Origin: Amphimedon queenslandica
Taxonomy: Eukaryota; Porifera; Demospongiae; Haplosclerida; Niphatidae
Direction: 5' to 3'
DNA length: 64,000 bases
NCBI RefSeq assembly: GCF_000090795.2
Contig: NW_003546375.1
Coordinates: 67,366 to 131,365 of the forward strand
Made by a program: the position numbers and the translations under genes. A model generated the notes under the pieces. That model did not search any database. It worked only from the letters and a program-made list of their open reading frames with translations, and was not told the DNA's origin. Shown here piece after piece: positions 9,388-22,500 of the stretch (position 1 is the stretch's first letter; each line of letters opens with the position of its first letter).

Positions 9388-12300
9388 ATGGCTACTAAGA
9401 GCAACTCTCTTTCTCCTTCTGTCTCCACTTCTCCTTTTACTACAAGTAATATTGACTAACTGCAGCACACTTGTATATCTTATGTTTTCTTACTAATAGA
9501 TCAACTGATTGATGTTCTTAATCTGTTGAAGAGATGTGGTTTCCCTCAGGCAAGATGGCATGAGCTGGGACTGACACTAGGACTACACAAGAACACACTG
9601 GACATCATTAAAAGGGACAGTGTTACAACTTATGAGTGTCTGACAGAGTGTCTCTCCAAGTGGTTGTCCAGAGCTGATAATGTTGACAGTAAAGGTGGAG
9701 CTACCTTTGACTCACTGTCAGATGCTCTTAAATCTATGAATGAGAATGCTGCAGCTGACAATTTAGATCAAGAGAGTAAGTTAATATCACCAATTGTGTA
9801 TGATATTGACACCTCATACACGAGTGTTTTTTAGTAATTATAATATTAGACTATACTGGGATTCATAGTAGCATACCATATACAACGACAATAAATAATT
9901 TTAAATAAATGAATAATATTTTGTTATTCTTCTGGGAAATCATATCACCGGTTGTAAATTCTATTGTTAACAATAGGGCCAACTCCTCCTACTAGTACAA
10001 GCAAGCCATTGATAGGAGGTCCTCCACTCTCTCCTACTGCATTAATTGATATACTAGATGATAAACCGACAGTACCTGAATTGATAGAGTTTCATGAGTT
10101 ATTGATCAAAGGACAACTGGAGGAGTCTCTTTTTGATGCTGATACTATAAGAAAGATTAGAAATGCTGCTAGTGCTGATGAAGGAATGTTACTTCTTAGC
10201 AAAGTGTTTGAAGAACGTCCAACACTGCTACATAAAATGAGAGAAGCTACTGAAAAAATAAAAGGTATTATATGTATTACAAATAACAGTTTACAATGAA
10301 ATGATACAACATGTAATAGGTTCATCACAAAAGAGTGAAATGACACTCAAGACTTCTCCTCCACCAGTGCCTAAACCACGCAAAAAATCACTATCTACAC
10401 CTCTAGCCCTGCCACCAAGTCCAAGACGTCATAAAAAATTATCTACAGAGACACCCCCAATACCAAAACCAAGAAGTAAAACTGCACCATCACTACAGAC
10501 ACATCAAGTATTAGGAAATAAAGAAGGCAGCATATTAAGTACTGAGGCTGTGCATGGATCACCAGGACAAGTCCAGCCATTACGCCAATTGCATGTTGAA
10601 CCCCACTCTAAACCCACTGTGATACAACTCAGCTCAAAGGAAGAGGTTGCCCTCAGCATTGAATCACTACATCACCAGTTTATTGGTCTTGTCACTAAAG
10701 TCAGAAAACATTTTATTGAAATTGTCTCCAATGAGAAACTACAAGCAGATGATATTATATATCATGCAGAAGAATATTTGGGGCAAGGTTTAAAGTTATC
10801 AGAAATTAACATGCACACTATATTTGATGCCATTAGACCTCATTACAATTTCTTCAATTTTGGATTGCTCAAGAGTTTAGCACATCATTTCATCTCCTCA
10901 TCAGATGATATTCATGCCAAACTAACAGAATACATTGAAAGTGTTGATAAATTCTCAGAATCATCACAATTGAAGCACATACGATCAGCAATCAAAGATA
11001 AATTATTGCCATTACCAGCAGCAACCTCACCAACCACTAGTGATCAAACAAAACCAGTTGTTATTAAACTGAATGACAAATGGGAAGAGATGACTCTGAA
11101 AAATTTTGAAAGAGTTCTTCAATACTACTTTGGACATTTAGTAGAAGATATTTTCACTATAGTGGAAATTGATAGAGGCTCCATCATTATTACACTAATA
11201 ATACCAACCTCACTATCACAGCCTCTTATTGATACAATCAATAACAAAAGAGATTCAATGAGTAGATTAGGAATATTGGAAATAGCTGTTGACAATAATG
11301 CAATTCCTATCAGAAGAGAATACAATAACAATTTTGATGTTTCACTCCATGAATCAGTTAAAGCTGGTGATAGTTTCGAAGTATCAATGCTACTGCAGTT
11401 AGGAGCTGATCCTATCAGTAAAGATGAGAAAAGAAAGAGTGCAGTAGAGATAGCTAATGAAGGAGGACACCGTGGCACTCAAATAAAAGAAATACTATTA
11501 ACTAGTGGAGGTGAGTTAAATATATAATACCCACACACACAACACACACAAACACAGCTAGTATCATGCTAGCAATAATACATGAATACACTAACTGACC
11601 AATATTGAATAAATACCAATAATAATTTTATTGGAAAGTGTCACAATACTGTATCTTTTGCAATTGTGGCAAATTCTTTTTTATCAAAATTAATTATAGT
11701 ATCATGAGCTACCTGTATGAATGCATGTACATGCATGTGATTGAATTCAATATGCAATTTTTTTAACCACTTCAACTATTAAAAAATAGTGAGAGTAAAA
11801 TATTGAATATAAATACTATTACCAGGGGGTATGCACAATTAAGTGTAGTAGTCAACAATAAGAGAATTTTTAAATAATTGTTTATTGTATAGAGAAGGAT
11901 CAGTGTACACAATCACCAACAGCAGAATCTATTTACACAGTGTGTCATGACTATCATAAGTTATGTGTTGATGACCTTTTAGTCAGTGAGGGAGAGCAAG
12001 TGGAAATATATGAGAAGGAGAGTAGTTTTAAGTGGAAAGGAAGATCCTTGGTGTCTGGTAAAAAGAGCCTCATTCCTAGTAGTTGTGTTTACTCCTCAAT
12101 TTACTCAAAGTTGGAGTCACTTCAATTGTTAGAGTTTATACTGTCAGTGAAAGAAGTGTTCCTTCCTATTCTACAGAAGATAAGGAATAATTTGTCTATT
12201 AATAATGAGAAAGCTTCTCTTTTCTTGGAGGCTATTAATGATGATCCTATTATGATATCTGCACTGAGACAAGACAAGGAACAACATGATAAAAGTAAAG

Positions 12301-13129
12301 AATATGTGATTACTGTGATATGACCATGCAATATAATTACGTTCTTGTCCCTACCTGCACATGATGCATTGTGTGTGTGTACATTGTGTGTTGTTTATTG
12401 GTTGTAGTAAGTTGCTTGTGTTTGTATATACACATGATGTGAATATGTAGCATGTATATACATGTATGTAAGTATAATCCTTTGGTTTATACAATAGGAG
12501 TCACTAGCAGTGTGAAATGGAATGGTGACAGTGTATTCCTTACCTATCCATCTCCAGTGCAGTGTAATGAAGTCATTATTAGTAATATTAATGAAGTGAT
12601 TCACCTCAGCCACTCATCTACTAATAGTACAGTATCTCTATTATCATCAACTAAACTGCATACACTAAGCCTGAGGAGACTTGAGATATGGTACACTCCA
12701 TTAGCTAATGATTGTATCCAGTACTTGTGTATACTACTGACTAATAATAAAACAATGCAAGAACTAAACATCAGTCTCCACTCAGTTAGTGATAGAGGAG
12801 TTACTAATATTTGTCAAGCACTTGAACACAATTCTACACTTACCTCATTAGTTCTTTATGCTAATCCTCTCATCACTTCTACTAGTGGACAGGCTCTTTC
12901 TCACCTCCTCCTCAATAACTCATCACTGGTTGAACTGGATCTAAGGTGTACTTTATTGTCTATTGAGTCAATACTAATCATCCTAAATTCATTAATGGAT
13001 AATAACAACATAAGGAAACTTTGGTTAGATGAACGACACAAAGTGACTTGTGTTAATACTTACCTTAACTATCACCTCATACAAGACAGAGTAGCCTGGT
13101 GCATATCAGACAATTCAGACTTCATGTGA
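9388..13129 (+). CDS. Death domain / Pro-rich / ankyrin / SH3 / LRR scaffold protein
   Basis: Six exons (9388-9445, 9500-9775, 9977-10264, 10320-11510, 11893-12294, 12498-13129) give about 948 residues; every intron is phase 1. Residues ~20-105 are a death domain (RWHELGLTLGLHKNTLDIIK, then CLTECLSKWL and FDSLSDALKSM). Residues ~225-265 carry PxxP motifs such as PPPVPKPRKK and TPPIPKPRSK, typical SH3 ligands. A helical region with PHYNFFNFGLLKSLAHHF follows (~300-400), then about two degenerate ankyrin repeats (~550-600), an SH3-like domain (~620-685, starting YTVCHDYHKL) and a C-terminal NLR-type LRR block (~770-900, with LTSLVLYANPL and LVELDLRC). No nucleotide-binding motif is seen. It looks like an innate-immune or cell-death adaptor; ligand and partners are unknown. 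Confidence 0.85.
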
Positions 13130-15268
13130 ATGTATTACCATCACACATGAACATCTCTTGATCTCTCATCAATCTCTCTCTCTCTCCTTCTCCAGTATAT
13201 ACTGTACAGTCCTTCTCTTACTGACACTGTCTCTCTCTTTGTTGTCATTATTTCCCTCTCCTTTATATCAATCTGTTATGTACTAACGTGTCAAGAAGTA
13301 GACAATAATTCACAGGTTGAAAAAGAATTGTCTGTATACTCAATGGTATAGCACATGCAATAATAAACATGGTAATAACTACAATAGTTACTAAGCTAAT
13401 CATAAATCAATTAATTACACAAAAATACAACATTCCTCCTTCACTATAGACAAAACATGCATGCAATAAAACATAATTTGCAAGCATTAACAAGAATAAT
13501 AATAGAAAAATAAATAAATAGCCAGAATAACAATTAAAAATCAATCCTAGATACTGTGGAGGTCTACGTTTGGGAATAACAACTGTTGCACCAAATTAAA
13601 CCAGAAATAATGAGAGAAGATGTAAATTTAATGTACTGTATATCCAGTATCCAAAAAAAGACTGTATCAATCGGAATTCTTGGGGCTACTGCTATACATG
13701 TGTCAATCAAATGCTTTTATTAAATAGAAGCCTGTTGATATAAATTAAAAATAAGGATTGATGATATTACCAGTACTACATGTATAGTCACATTAGACAC
13801 ATAATACTAGAAACTAACAGGAGTGGCCCATGAAAAATACATAGACTACAATGTGTTTTAATAGCATTTATTAGTAGGGGGTTAGGACATGTACATGTAG
13901 AATAGGTTGGTTGTGTATATCATATACATGAAGTGTTTCTCTTTCAGGGTTGTATTTCATGGTGGAGGATTCCTTCTTGATTCATAGCTTGTGAAAAATG
14001 TAATTTTAATCGGGATTGGCTCAAAAATAATGCATCAGTAAACTTAATGTATGGAGTAATAGTCACTGCTAGCAATTCTTAAAATGCTCATAACTTGGAA
14101 ACTATTTGTTAGAATCAGCTTTAACTTTTTACATTGCATAAAGACATCAATATGTATCAAAAATAGAATAAAAATTGGGGGTGATTACATAGCCATTTAT
14201 ATAATATAGGGTATTTTTCTAAATTTTTGGTATTTTCTTAAAATGGCCGTAACTTGAAAATATGTCAAATTAGCTCAAATAAAAATTGGGGGTTATTTCA
14301 GGGCAATTTTTTGGAAAAAGCCAAGGCTATTATAGGCTTGAATATTCGGTATCTTTTTTAATGGCTGTACATAACTTTAAGAATCAGCTCAAACTTTCTA
14401 CACAACATAAGGCTATCAATATGTATCAGAAAATGTAATAAAAATTTGGGGTGACTTAATTTAGAGCCAATGTTTTTGGAAAAAACTATAGGTTATATAC
14501 AGCCTTGGTATTTTTCAAAAATTAACCTATTTTGTATAATGCTTATAACTTAAAAACTATTAGTCAGAATTAGCTCAAACTTCCTTCATAGCATAAGACA
14601 TCAATATTTTTCAAAAATTGGCTAAAAATGGCAATAAATAAAAAAAATTTAGTCAAATGAGCTTATTATTTTTACCATCATCTACAAATTAGCTACAAAA
14701 CACCCATAATTTTTAATATGTTATAAACAGTCTTTATTAAGTTTAATAAGTTAGGGTCTACTATAGTACAATACTCATTATTACGAAATACAGTACTAGC
14801 CAGAATTAATAATCATCATTACCTGGAATGCCTATTATTTTTGATCAGTGCACATGATTGAAAGGTATATAGCCTGTAGATTACATGTACTATCCAGTGT
14901 GTCGTGGTTTGGATTACTTACTGTATTTGTGGTAATGATACTTTTAATAAAGGTACAATACATAATAAAGTTGCATACCAATAAAAAAATTATTTCTTAT
15001 TCAATAGGAAGAAAGTGAAAAATATAAGTTGAAGAGTAATCAAAGAAATTAAGAAAAGAGAAGTTCAGCTATTAAATCCATATAAAAGTAAATTGGTGAA
15101 TATATTGAGGAAGTGTATAACATGATATTATAGGTATATACATTAGTATGGTGATAAGGTGTAATAATTATAATTGTTACAAAAAGTAGTATGAAGGTGA
15201 TAATGTTGGTGATAAGAGGTGCTAAAATTGTGATGGTTAGATGGTATTGGCATTAAGGTAGCGAGCGT
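13130..15268. other. Intergenic, repeat-rich
   Basis: Convergent spacer between the death-domain/LRR gene and the minus-strand ankyrin gene. It begins with a short CT-rich stretch (13165-13260). The middle is AT-rich with no open frame of note, and the second half holds tandem copies of the ~178-bp repeat. No gene is supported. Confidence 0.6.
13980..14650 (+). repeat. Tandem ~178-bp repeat, about four degenerate units
   Basis: Units carry, in order, AATGGCCATAACTTG-like, AGAATCAGCTCAAACTTT, CATAAGACATCAATATGTAT, AATAAAAATTGGGGGTGA and a GGCTATTATAGG/CAGGGTATTTTT-like segment, repeated about four times in a row. The copies differ by many substitutions and small indels. No terminal inverted repeats or coding frame are seen. 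Confidence 0.75.
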
Positions 15269-18200
15269 TTAAGATATGATATCATGTGTTTCCAGGCCAA
15301 TCTGTTGCTGCTCGTGTTTCTCGTGATGAGTTTCCTCCTTCATTCTCTTTTCTTCCTTGATCATATCAAATATCATATCATTGAAAATCTTTTGAAGATA
15401 GTTAGCTAATGCTGATTCAGGATTAATTGCTTTAGCTATATCAATATCATGTGGATAAGGTTTTAAACCAAATTCAACAACTAAAAACCTAACAAGCTCT
15501 AAATTAGAATTAATAGTAGCGTAATAAAGCAAGGTTTTACGATCGGCAGTTTCAGCTAGTGCATTACAATGAAGATTAATTAAAAAGTATTGTACTAGCT
15601 CTATACTACCAGCTTCACATGCTCCATGAACTGAAGTGTATCCATTATTATCAGGATCATCAGGAGTACAGGGGAAGGTCTCTATGAAATACCGTACCAT
15701 ACAAATATTACCAGAACGAGAAGCATAATGAAGAGGAGTATGACCAGACTTGTCTTTAGGTGTTGGGTTAGATGTAATATTTGGTTCCAAATACTGGTAT
15801 AGATAAACTCTTTTTATTAAATGTAAGCAGGAAACGCCATCTTTATCTTCTGATAAAGGATCCAATCCATGTGTCTCAATCAATGTTTTTACTATTCCAA
15901 TATCTCCTTCCTCACATGCTGCATGAAGTAAACCACGTCCTCTATTATCCATTACATTAACACCTTGAGGATAAATACTGATCAAATAATGAAACATATC
16001 AATATGACCATTACTGCAAGCTGTATGTAATACAGTGGATCCTTCATCATCGTTAGCTGTAAGGAGATCATGATGAGTAGAACTACCAGTGACTGAAAAC
16101 AGTAAAGCTGCAGCAATATCCTTATGACCAGAGGCAGCTGCTAAGTGTAATGATGTCTGTCCTTTCTTGTTAGTAATTAATAAGTTATTGTTAGACAGAC
16201 TGGTTTCTAGTAATAGCGACACCATATCCTTTCGTCCAATCCCACAAGCAAGATGTAATGGTGTATTACCATCTTTATTTTGTACATTAATAAGTACAGC
16301 ATTATGTGGATTATTGTATATGTCATGAGGACTGTCTAATAAATGCTTTATCTCACGTAACCAGACAACACTCATTGAGGGTATACTCTTACTCAGTAAA
16401 TATTTTAATATTTCAAACTGTCCAGCTGCAACAGCAACATGTAGTGGTGTACGGTCTTGACAATCAACTACATTAGGATTACCATAATTGTTATCAATGA
16501 GATACTCAAGTACATTCAAGTGACCTCTTTCTGCTGATATGTGAACTGCTACAGACCCTTCATCATCAGTAGCTGATAGATTACACTTTTTACTAATAAA
16601 ATACTTAATAACTTCTAACTGATTGAAGTACACTGCAGTAAGGAATGATGTACGACCATGTTGACTGTCAGGTAGTTCAATTGATGATGGTATGTGTTCT
16701 ATAATGTACTGGATCAAGTTCAATCTTCCCTCACTACATGCTAAGTGAATAGAAGCCATTCCCTCATCATTCACGGCACAAAGATCTAACTGATGATTCT
16801 CTACCAGATGCTTGAGTATAGGAAGAGAGTCACTGTACTGACAGGTAATGTGAAGAACTGTTGATCCATTATAAGTCTTAGCTGCTACATTACACTGAGG
16901 AAGACTAGTGAGATAAAGTACAACAGAAACATGGCCTCCTGCACATGCTCTATGAAGAACTGTACTACCATTATCAGTAGTAGTGGCATTAACATCACAG
17001 TGATACTTGTTGATCAGTTCCTGTAGACAATTTAGCTTACCTCCATAAGCAGCTGCATGAGCTAGTGTGTACTTGTTATTGTCAGTGTGATTAGTAATAT
17101 CCACACTATACTCCTGACTGTACCATTCCAATATATGAGTATGACCAGCCTTTGCTGCTGCATGTAATGCTGTCAAACCAGAACTATTACTAATGATAGG
17201 CTCAAGCTTGTACTGTTGTATCAATAATCGTACCAAATCAATATTACCTGATGAAAAGGCATCTAAAACACAATTTCCATATTTGTCTAAAGCAGTGACA
17301 TCACATTTTAAATCATCAATCAGAAAAGTTACTAAGTAAATATTGCCACTATAACAGGCTAAATTTAATGGTAGTATAATCTTAGAATGTAGCAAACTAA
17401 CGTATGTAGGATATTGATGAACTATATGCTTAATTAAATGGCTGCGACCTTTGAACAATGAAAAATGGCAAACATTCCAACCACTGTCATCTGTTTGGCT
17501 CAAGTCACATTTGTAATCCCTCAAGTATAATTCCAGTAATAAAACATCGCCAGATTCAGCAGCATAATGAATTGGTAGCTTACCATTACTGTCAGCTTGA
17601 TGAGGATCTAACTGATAGGTAGTTATTAACTCTTTAACAAGAGATAAGTTAAGAGACATTGAGGCATAATGTAAAGCAGTGAGGCCATTCTTAGTAACTG
17701 CAGTAGGAGACAAACCTTGTCCAGTAATAAGATAATTAACTAAATCAAAGTTACCACTCCATGCAGCATGATGTACTAACATACGTCCTTCATTATCTGT
17801 TTTATTAATATCACAGTGTTGTACCTCAATGAGATATTGAGTGATATCAATATGACCATGACGACAAGAATAATGAAGACAAGTCATACCGTTATTATCA
17901 GTGACAGTAGGATCACTGCTATGATCATAAATAAGATATTTAACAGAATTAACACTACCTAACGAACAGGAGCTGAGTAATGGTGTACAGCCTTCATAAT
18001 CAGCATCATTGGCATTGAGATTATACTGAGATATAATATAATTCAATACACTGGTAGAAACTGACCAGGTAGCAAAGTGTACGGGAGATAATCCTCTATA
18101 ATCTAATGAAGAATCAATGCCGTATTCTTTTAATGCTTTCATAATCAAAATGCTATAGCTGTATGATGCAAAATGAAGTAATGACTGGCCATCACTTGTA

Positions 18201-19524
18201 ATGGCATTGATGTCAAAGTTGGGGCATGTTTTAGCTTTCATCAGAGTAGATAAAAAAAAATTAGCTCTCTGATTAAATTTATGACAGTCAATATTATGCT
18301 TTATCATGGTAGTTCCATTGATATATATACGTGCTGTATTATGTTGCACAAAAAGTCTACTGCACACAATACAAGCAGCTTCAATATGCATAGATGCATC
18401 ACTTGCATAATGTAGACATAACTTGCCATCATTATCAGTAACTAATAATGCTTCATTACCTTGAATACTAACATTATGCTCAACAACTGATGATGAAGCA
18501 AACCATGAAGCAATATGAAGTGGAGTACTGCCTTTTCGACTCTTCACATCAATTGCTATCTGATACTGATCTAGAAGGTACTTCAAAAGCTTAACTCCAT
18601 CAGACATGCATGAATAATGAAGTACAGAAAAACCATAAAAATCTGTTGAATTTAGTACGAACAGATTTCTTGCTTCAAGCTTTCGAATTAATGCTAATTG
18701 ACCACTTTTACAAGCTAACAAAGACAAAGATGCACCATTACTATTGTCTTGTGATGTGTTACAATTTCTCTCAATAAAGAACTCGACTAGGTCAGAATGG
18801 CCCCCCATTGCTGAGTACAGTAATGCGGTGTTACTGCTACTGTCTGGTTGATCAGGAGGAACGTGACACGTGTCTACTAGATATAGTACTATACATAAGT
18901 AGCCTTTATAAGATGCCATATGTATACTAGATACACTATTATCATCACCTTCATTAGGATCAATACCATATTGATGGATGAGTAGTTGAAGGATCTCAAT
19001 GTGCCCACCATATGATGCTGAGTGTAGTGGAGTCCAACCATGAAGACCACGATGATATGTGCTGTAGCCAAACTTATCAATGAGCCATTGTACTTCATCT
19101 TTTAATCCCCTCCAAGCTGCTTCATGTAGTGGTGTACTGGTATTCTCATACCATAATGGATCATACATGTCTACAGTAAAAATTCGTTTAGCATTTGTAT
19201 GTGCATTGGAGTTTATCTTACCAATATTAGTACATGCATGCTCAATTTCTTTTATTGAAATCTATAATGTGTATGCATATATAATAATAATATACACACA
19301 AAGTAATTGCATCTATTTTCAAACGTAATGAAATGGCAAACGACTTCCAATGTGCAGAAAGTGGCTTAATTTTATCATAAACATGATGAAACTGGGTAAT
19401 ATCTATGTAATGACAGATAATGCAACATTTCACTCATTTAAATACCTATTAAAAACTCACTTAATTCTTTGTCACAAACATCAATAAATTCTGAACAAGA
19501 AGAACCCTGCTCCTGCTTCTGCAT
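15269..19524 (-). CDS. Death-fold N-terminus plus giant ankyrin-repeat protein
   Basis: One large exon (15269-19170) encodes about 1,300 residues of back-to-back ankyrin repeats, roughly 35 by the recurring TPLHxAAxxGH pattern. Three small upstream exons fit with correct phases: 19461-19524 (MQKQEQGSSCSEFIDVC), 19296-19402 (TQFHHVYDKIKPLSAHWKSF) and 19222-19261. Together they give about 1,370 residues. The second small exon resembles the first helices of a death domain, with Trp in the usual place, but the C-terminal helices are short or degenerate, so this call is tentative. The C-terminus is a charged helix (MIKEEKRMKEETHHEK) with no membrane segment. Such proteins are typical cytoplasmic scaffolds or sensors; the partner is unknown. 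Its start codon lies only 32 bases from that of the divergent RCAN gene. Confidence 0.83.
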
Positions 19525-19556
19525 GGCCACACTTCGGTAAAAAATTAATACTAAAA
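19525..19556. promoter_or_regulatory. Very short bidirectional start region (ankyrin gene / RCAN)
   Basis: Only 32 bases separate the inferred start codon of the ankyrin gene (19524, minus) from the first RCAN ATG (19557, plus). The segment is AT-rich with no clear TATA or CCAAT box. Transcripts must start inside each other's coding region, or one gene uses a different first exon. A downstream RCAN ATG at 19611 would widen the spacing to 86 bases. Confidence 0.45.
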
Positions 19557-22500
19557 ATGAAGGAGGAGCTAGATAAATATGCCCTGCCCAATGCCCATGC
19601 CCACAAAAGCATGGCTGCTGTCAAGAGGGAACTTCATGATAAGTTTTGGGTGGTCGGTGTACCTCCAGTAGTCTTCTCTGAGGACCCTATGGTGTCTCTA
19701 AAGGTGAATAGAACTTTGAAAGTATTTTATTTAAGTTTTTTTTTCTTATAGTCCGAATTCGAGGGTATATTTCGTTGCTACAGCCCAGAGGTTCAGTTTA
19801 GCTACATCAAGCCATTGTCTCGTGTACTGGTCTCTTATCCGGATGAGGAGAGCGGGCAGAGAGCGCTCGAGGGATTGAAGAAGACAGAGTTTCACGGAGC
19901 AGACCTCAAAGTCCAATCAGTTAAGGTGAAAAATTGAAAATAAAATAATACATGTACTGTACATGTACTGTACATGTAAATACTGTCTAGCACTTGAGAA
20001 ATTTTGGAGGGAGTTAAATTTGGCAAATTGCTAAATTTTAGTGATTGGCGGATTTTAATTTGGTGAATTTGTGGCTACATGCCATCGAGCATGCGCATAA
20101 TTGGCTAAAAATGGCAGATTTTTATTTTGGTGAATGGCTATCAAAACGCCAAATTTGCTAAATTTAATTTTACCTTTATTTTTGTATGTATAATTACATG
20201 CACGTGTATGTGCATAGTGCATACCGTATGGCCTCTGTCAACAGACACTTTCTATAGCGGACACCACAATTTAACTGACAGCACATACATGTACATGTAC
20301 ATGTACATGTAGTGTACCAATTACATTCCTTACTGTATAGAATATGTTAAATATCTTATCATTTTAGGAATTTATAGTTGATGTTTCAGATTATCATTTT
20401 TTTGTGATAAAATATTTACTTTTGTATAATTATGATTTTTTGTAAATTTACATTTATATCTAATTATACTTCTGCAACCATATACATGTACATGTACATT
20501 GTAATTGTTTTCAGCAAAATGTCACACATTCATGTTAGTACTTGTTGAGTGAAGGAGTAATGCGTAATAATATAAAAGGATTTATTGTTTATCGTTAACA
20601 CTTTAGCAGTTAACATTGTCAATAATTTGTAAAAAATGTTGTTACTGATACAATGAAGTTACATTCTTACTTTCACCTCCTCACATGTACACGTACATGT
20701 ACATGTACATGACATGTACAAATCCCACTCACCTCATCACATCTCTCTCTCTCTCTTTTCCTCCCCTCCTTCATCCCTTCCTCTCCCTTCCTCCCTCCCT
20801 CTCCCTCCCTCCCTCTCTCCCTCTCCCTCCCTCCCTCTCTCCCTCTCCCTCCCTCCCTCTCTCCCTCCCTCTCTCCCTCTCCCTCCCTCCCTCTCTCCAT
20901 CTCCCTCCCTCCCTCCCCCTCTCTCTCTCCCTCTGTCTGTCTATTTGTCTCTCTCTCTCTCTCTTTGTCTCCCCTCTCTCCTTTTCTCTTTCTTTTCTTT
21001 TTCTCTTTAGCCTGTTACTATAGGAGAAAGAAAATTAAGTTTGCCGGCTCAAACCAATAGATTCTTTATATCTCCTCCTAGCTCTCCTCCTGTTGGATGG
21101 GAACCTGTTGAGGAGCCTCCTCCTGTTGTTGACTATAATCTATTATCTGCTCTCTCTAGACTTAGGAAACCTGGTAAGAGAAAGGAGGGAAGGAAGAAAA
21201 GAGAAGAGAAGGCATATATGTACATGTATTGTATGCCGTATGGTTGGTAATTTTTGTGGGGTATTAATTTTCATTAATTTTGTGATGCATTTTATCCATG
21301 AAATTTTAACCCCTACTACCCACAAATGAAAAACTAATTAACGGGGCCGGCCCATGTAGAGCTCTAACTACTACATGTATTTTCAACTATAAGCCATGTA
21401 TTGGAAGCTAATGGTGTTGATCCAAGTTTACTAGCTGCCAGCCATAAATATTTATACTGAAAAATATTAGCTTCTAAGGAAATTTTGGAAAAAAATGTGA
21501 AATATTGGACCCTCAAAAATTACCAATGATACAGTAGCTGGTAATTTTGGATGGCAAAATTTTGGCAATTTTGCAAGTTTTAATTTGGCAAATTTGTGGC
21601 CATGTGCCATTGAACATGCTCAAAAAGGGTCGGCTTTATACTGGCAAGTGTGTGGCTATCATTTGCCAAAATTCCCCCATCCAAATTTACCACAGCTGTA
21701 CATGTACATGCATATGGTACTTGGATGACACTTATTTTACCAAACTACATTTCTACCATGCCTACTTGCAATTGACCAATCAGATTGCATCATATGAGGT
21801 AAATATAATCGCTTATTTACCTCGCCAAGGTAAATATGGCCAACTTATTAAAGTCGTCAAACAGGTTTTCTTAGTTATTTACCTCGCGGACAGCCTGGGA
21901 GCAAACAGGTTTCTAATTATTTACCTCGAAGCATAGCTATGGCATCTGGAGTAATCATTTTTAGCAGAGAAAGCAGCAAAGAACATTGAAAAGAAAGAAA
22001 TAGAGCCTCAAAAGCATTGGGCCATGTGATAAACTTCTTAATGGGTGGAGTGGAATTGGAAAGGCGTGTTCTGGGCGTGTTTTACTGTACACACGTGGCG
22101 CGAGTGGAGAAGAGATTTTCCCGTTTCTTTTAAGAAGATACAAAGAAGTAAAGAGGCTTTTTGCTTTTATAAAGTCTTGCTAATCATGGGTAGTTTCTTA
22201 GCTACAGATTTGGCATGGTAGAAGACTGTTATACACCTCGGTCTCGGTTGCTATGGGTTTATTTACCTCGGGACTGCGTCCCTCGGTAAATAAATTCCAT
22301 AGAAACCTCGACCTCGGTGTATAACCTATACGTAAATTTTGGCTTTGATCATTCCCCTGAAAATAACTGTATTGCAAATAGCTCAAATTCACTACAATTA
22401 ATATAATATTATTTATTGCCCACTAATAATTAGTGGTGGGCAATACTGACTAAAATAGATTTGATCCAATACTGATCGATATCAGCCCACATCCGGAGTA

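Noticed and set aside
11125-11478. 117-codon minus-strand frame inside the death-domain gene
   Set aside because: Shadow of the plus-strand coding exon, whose domain content and splice phases are convincing.
21041-21250. Frame extending past RCAN exon 3 (KRKEGRKKREEK)
   Set aside because: Exon 3 has a clean donor at 21174 and the last exon at 22817 restores the RCAN C-terminus in phase.
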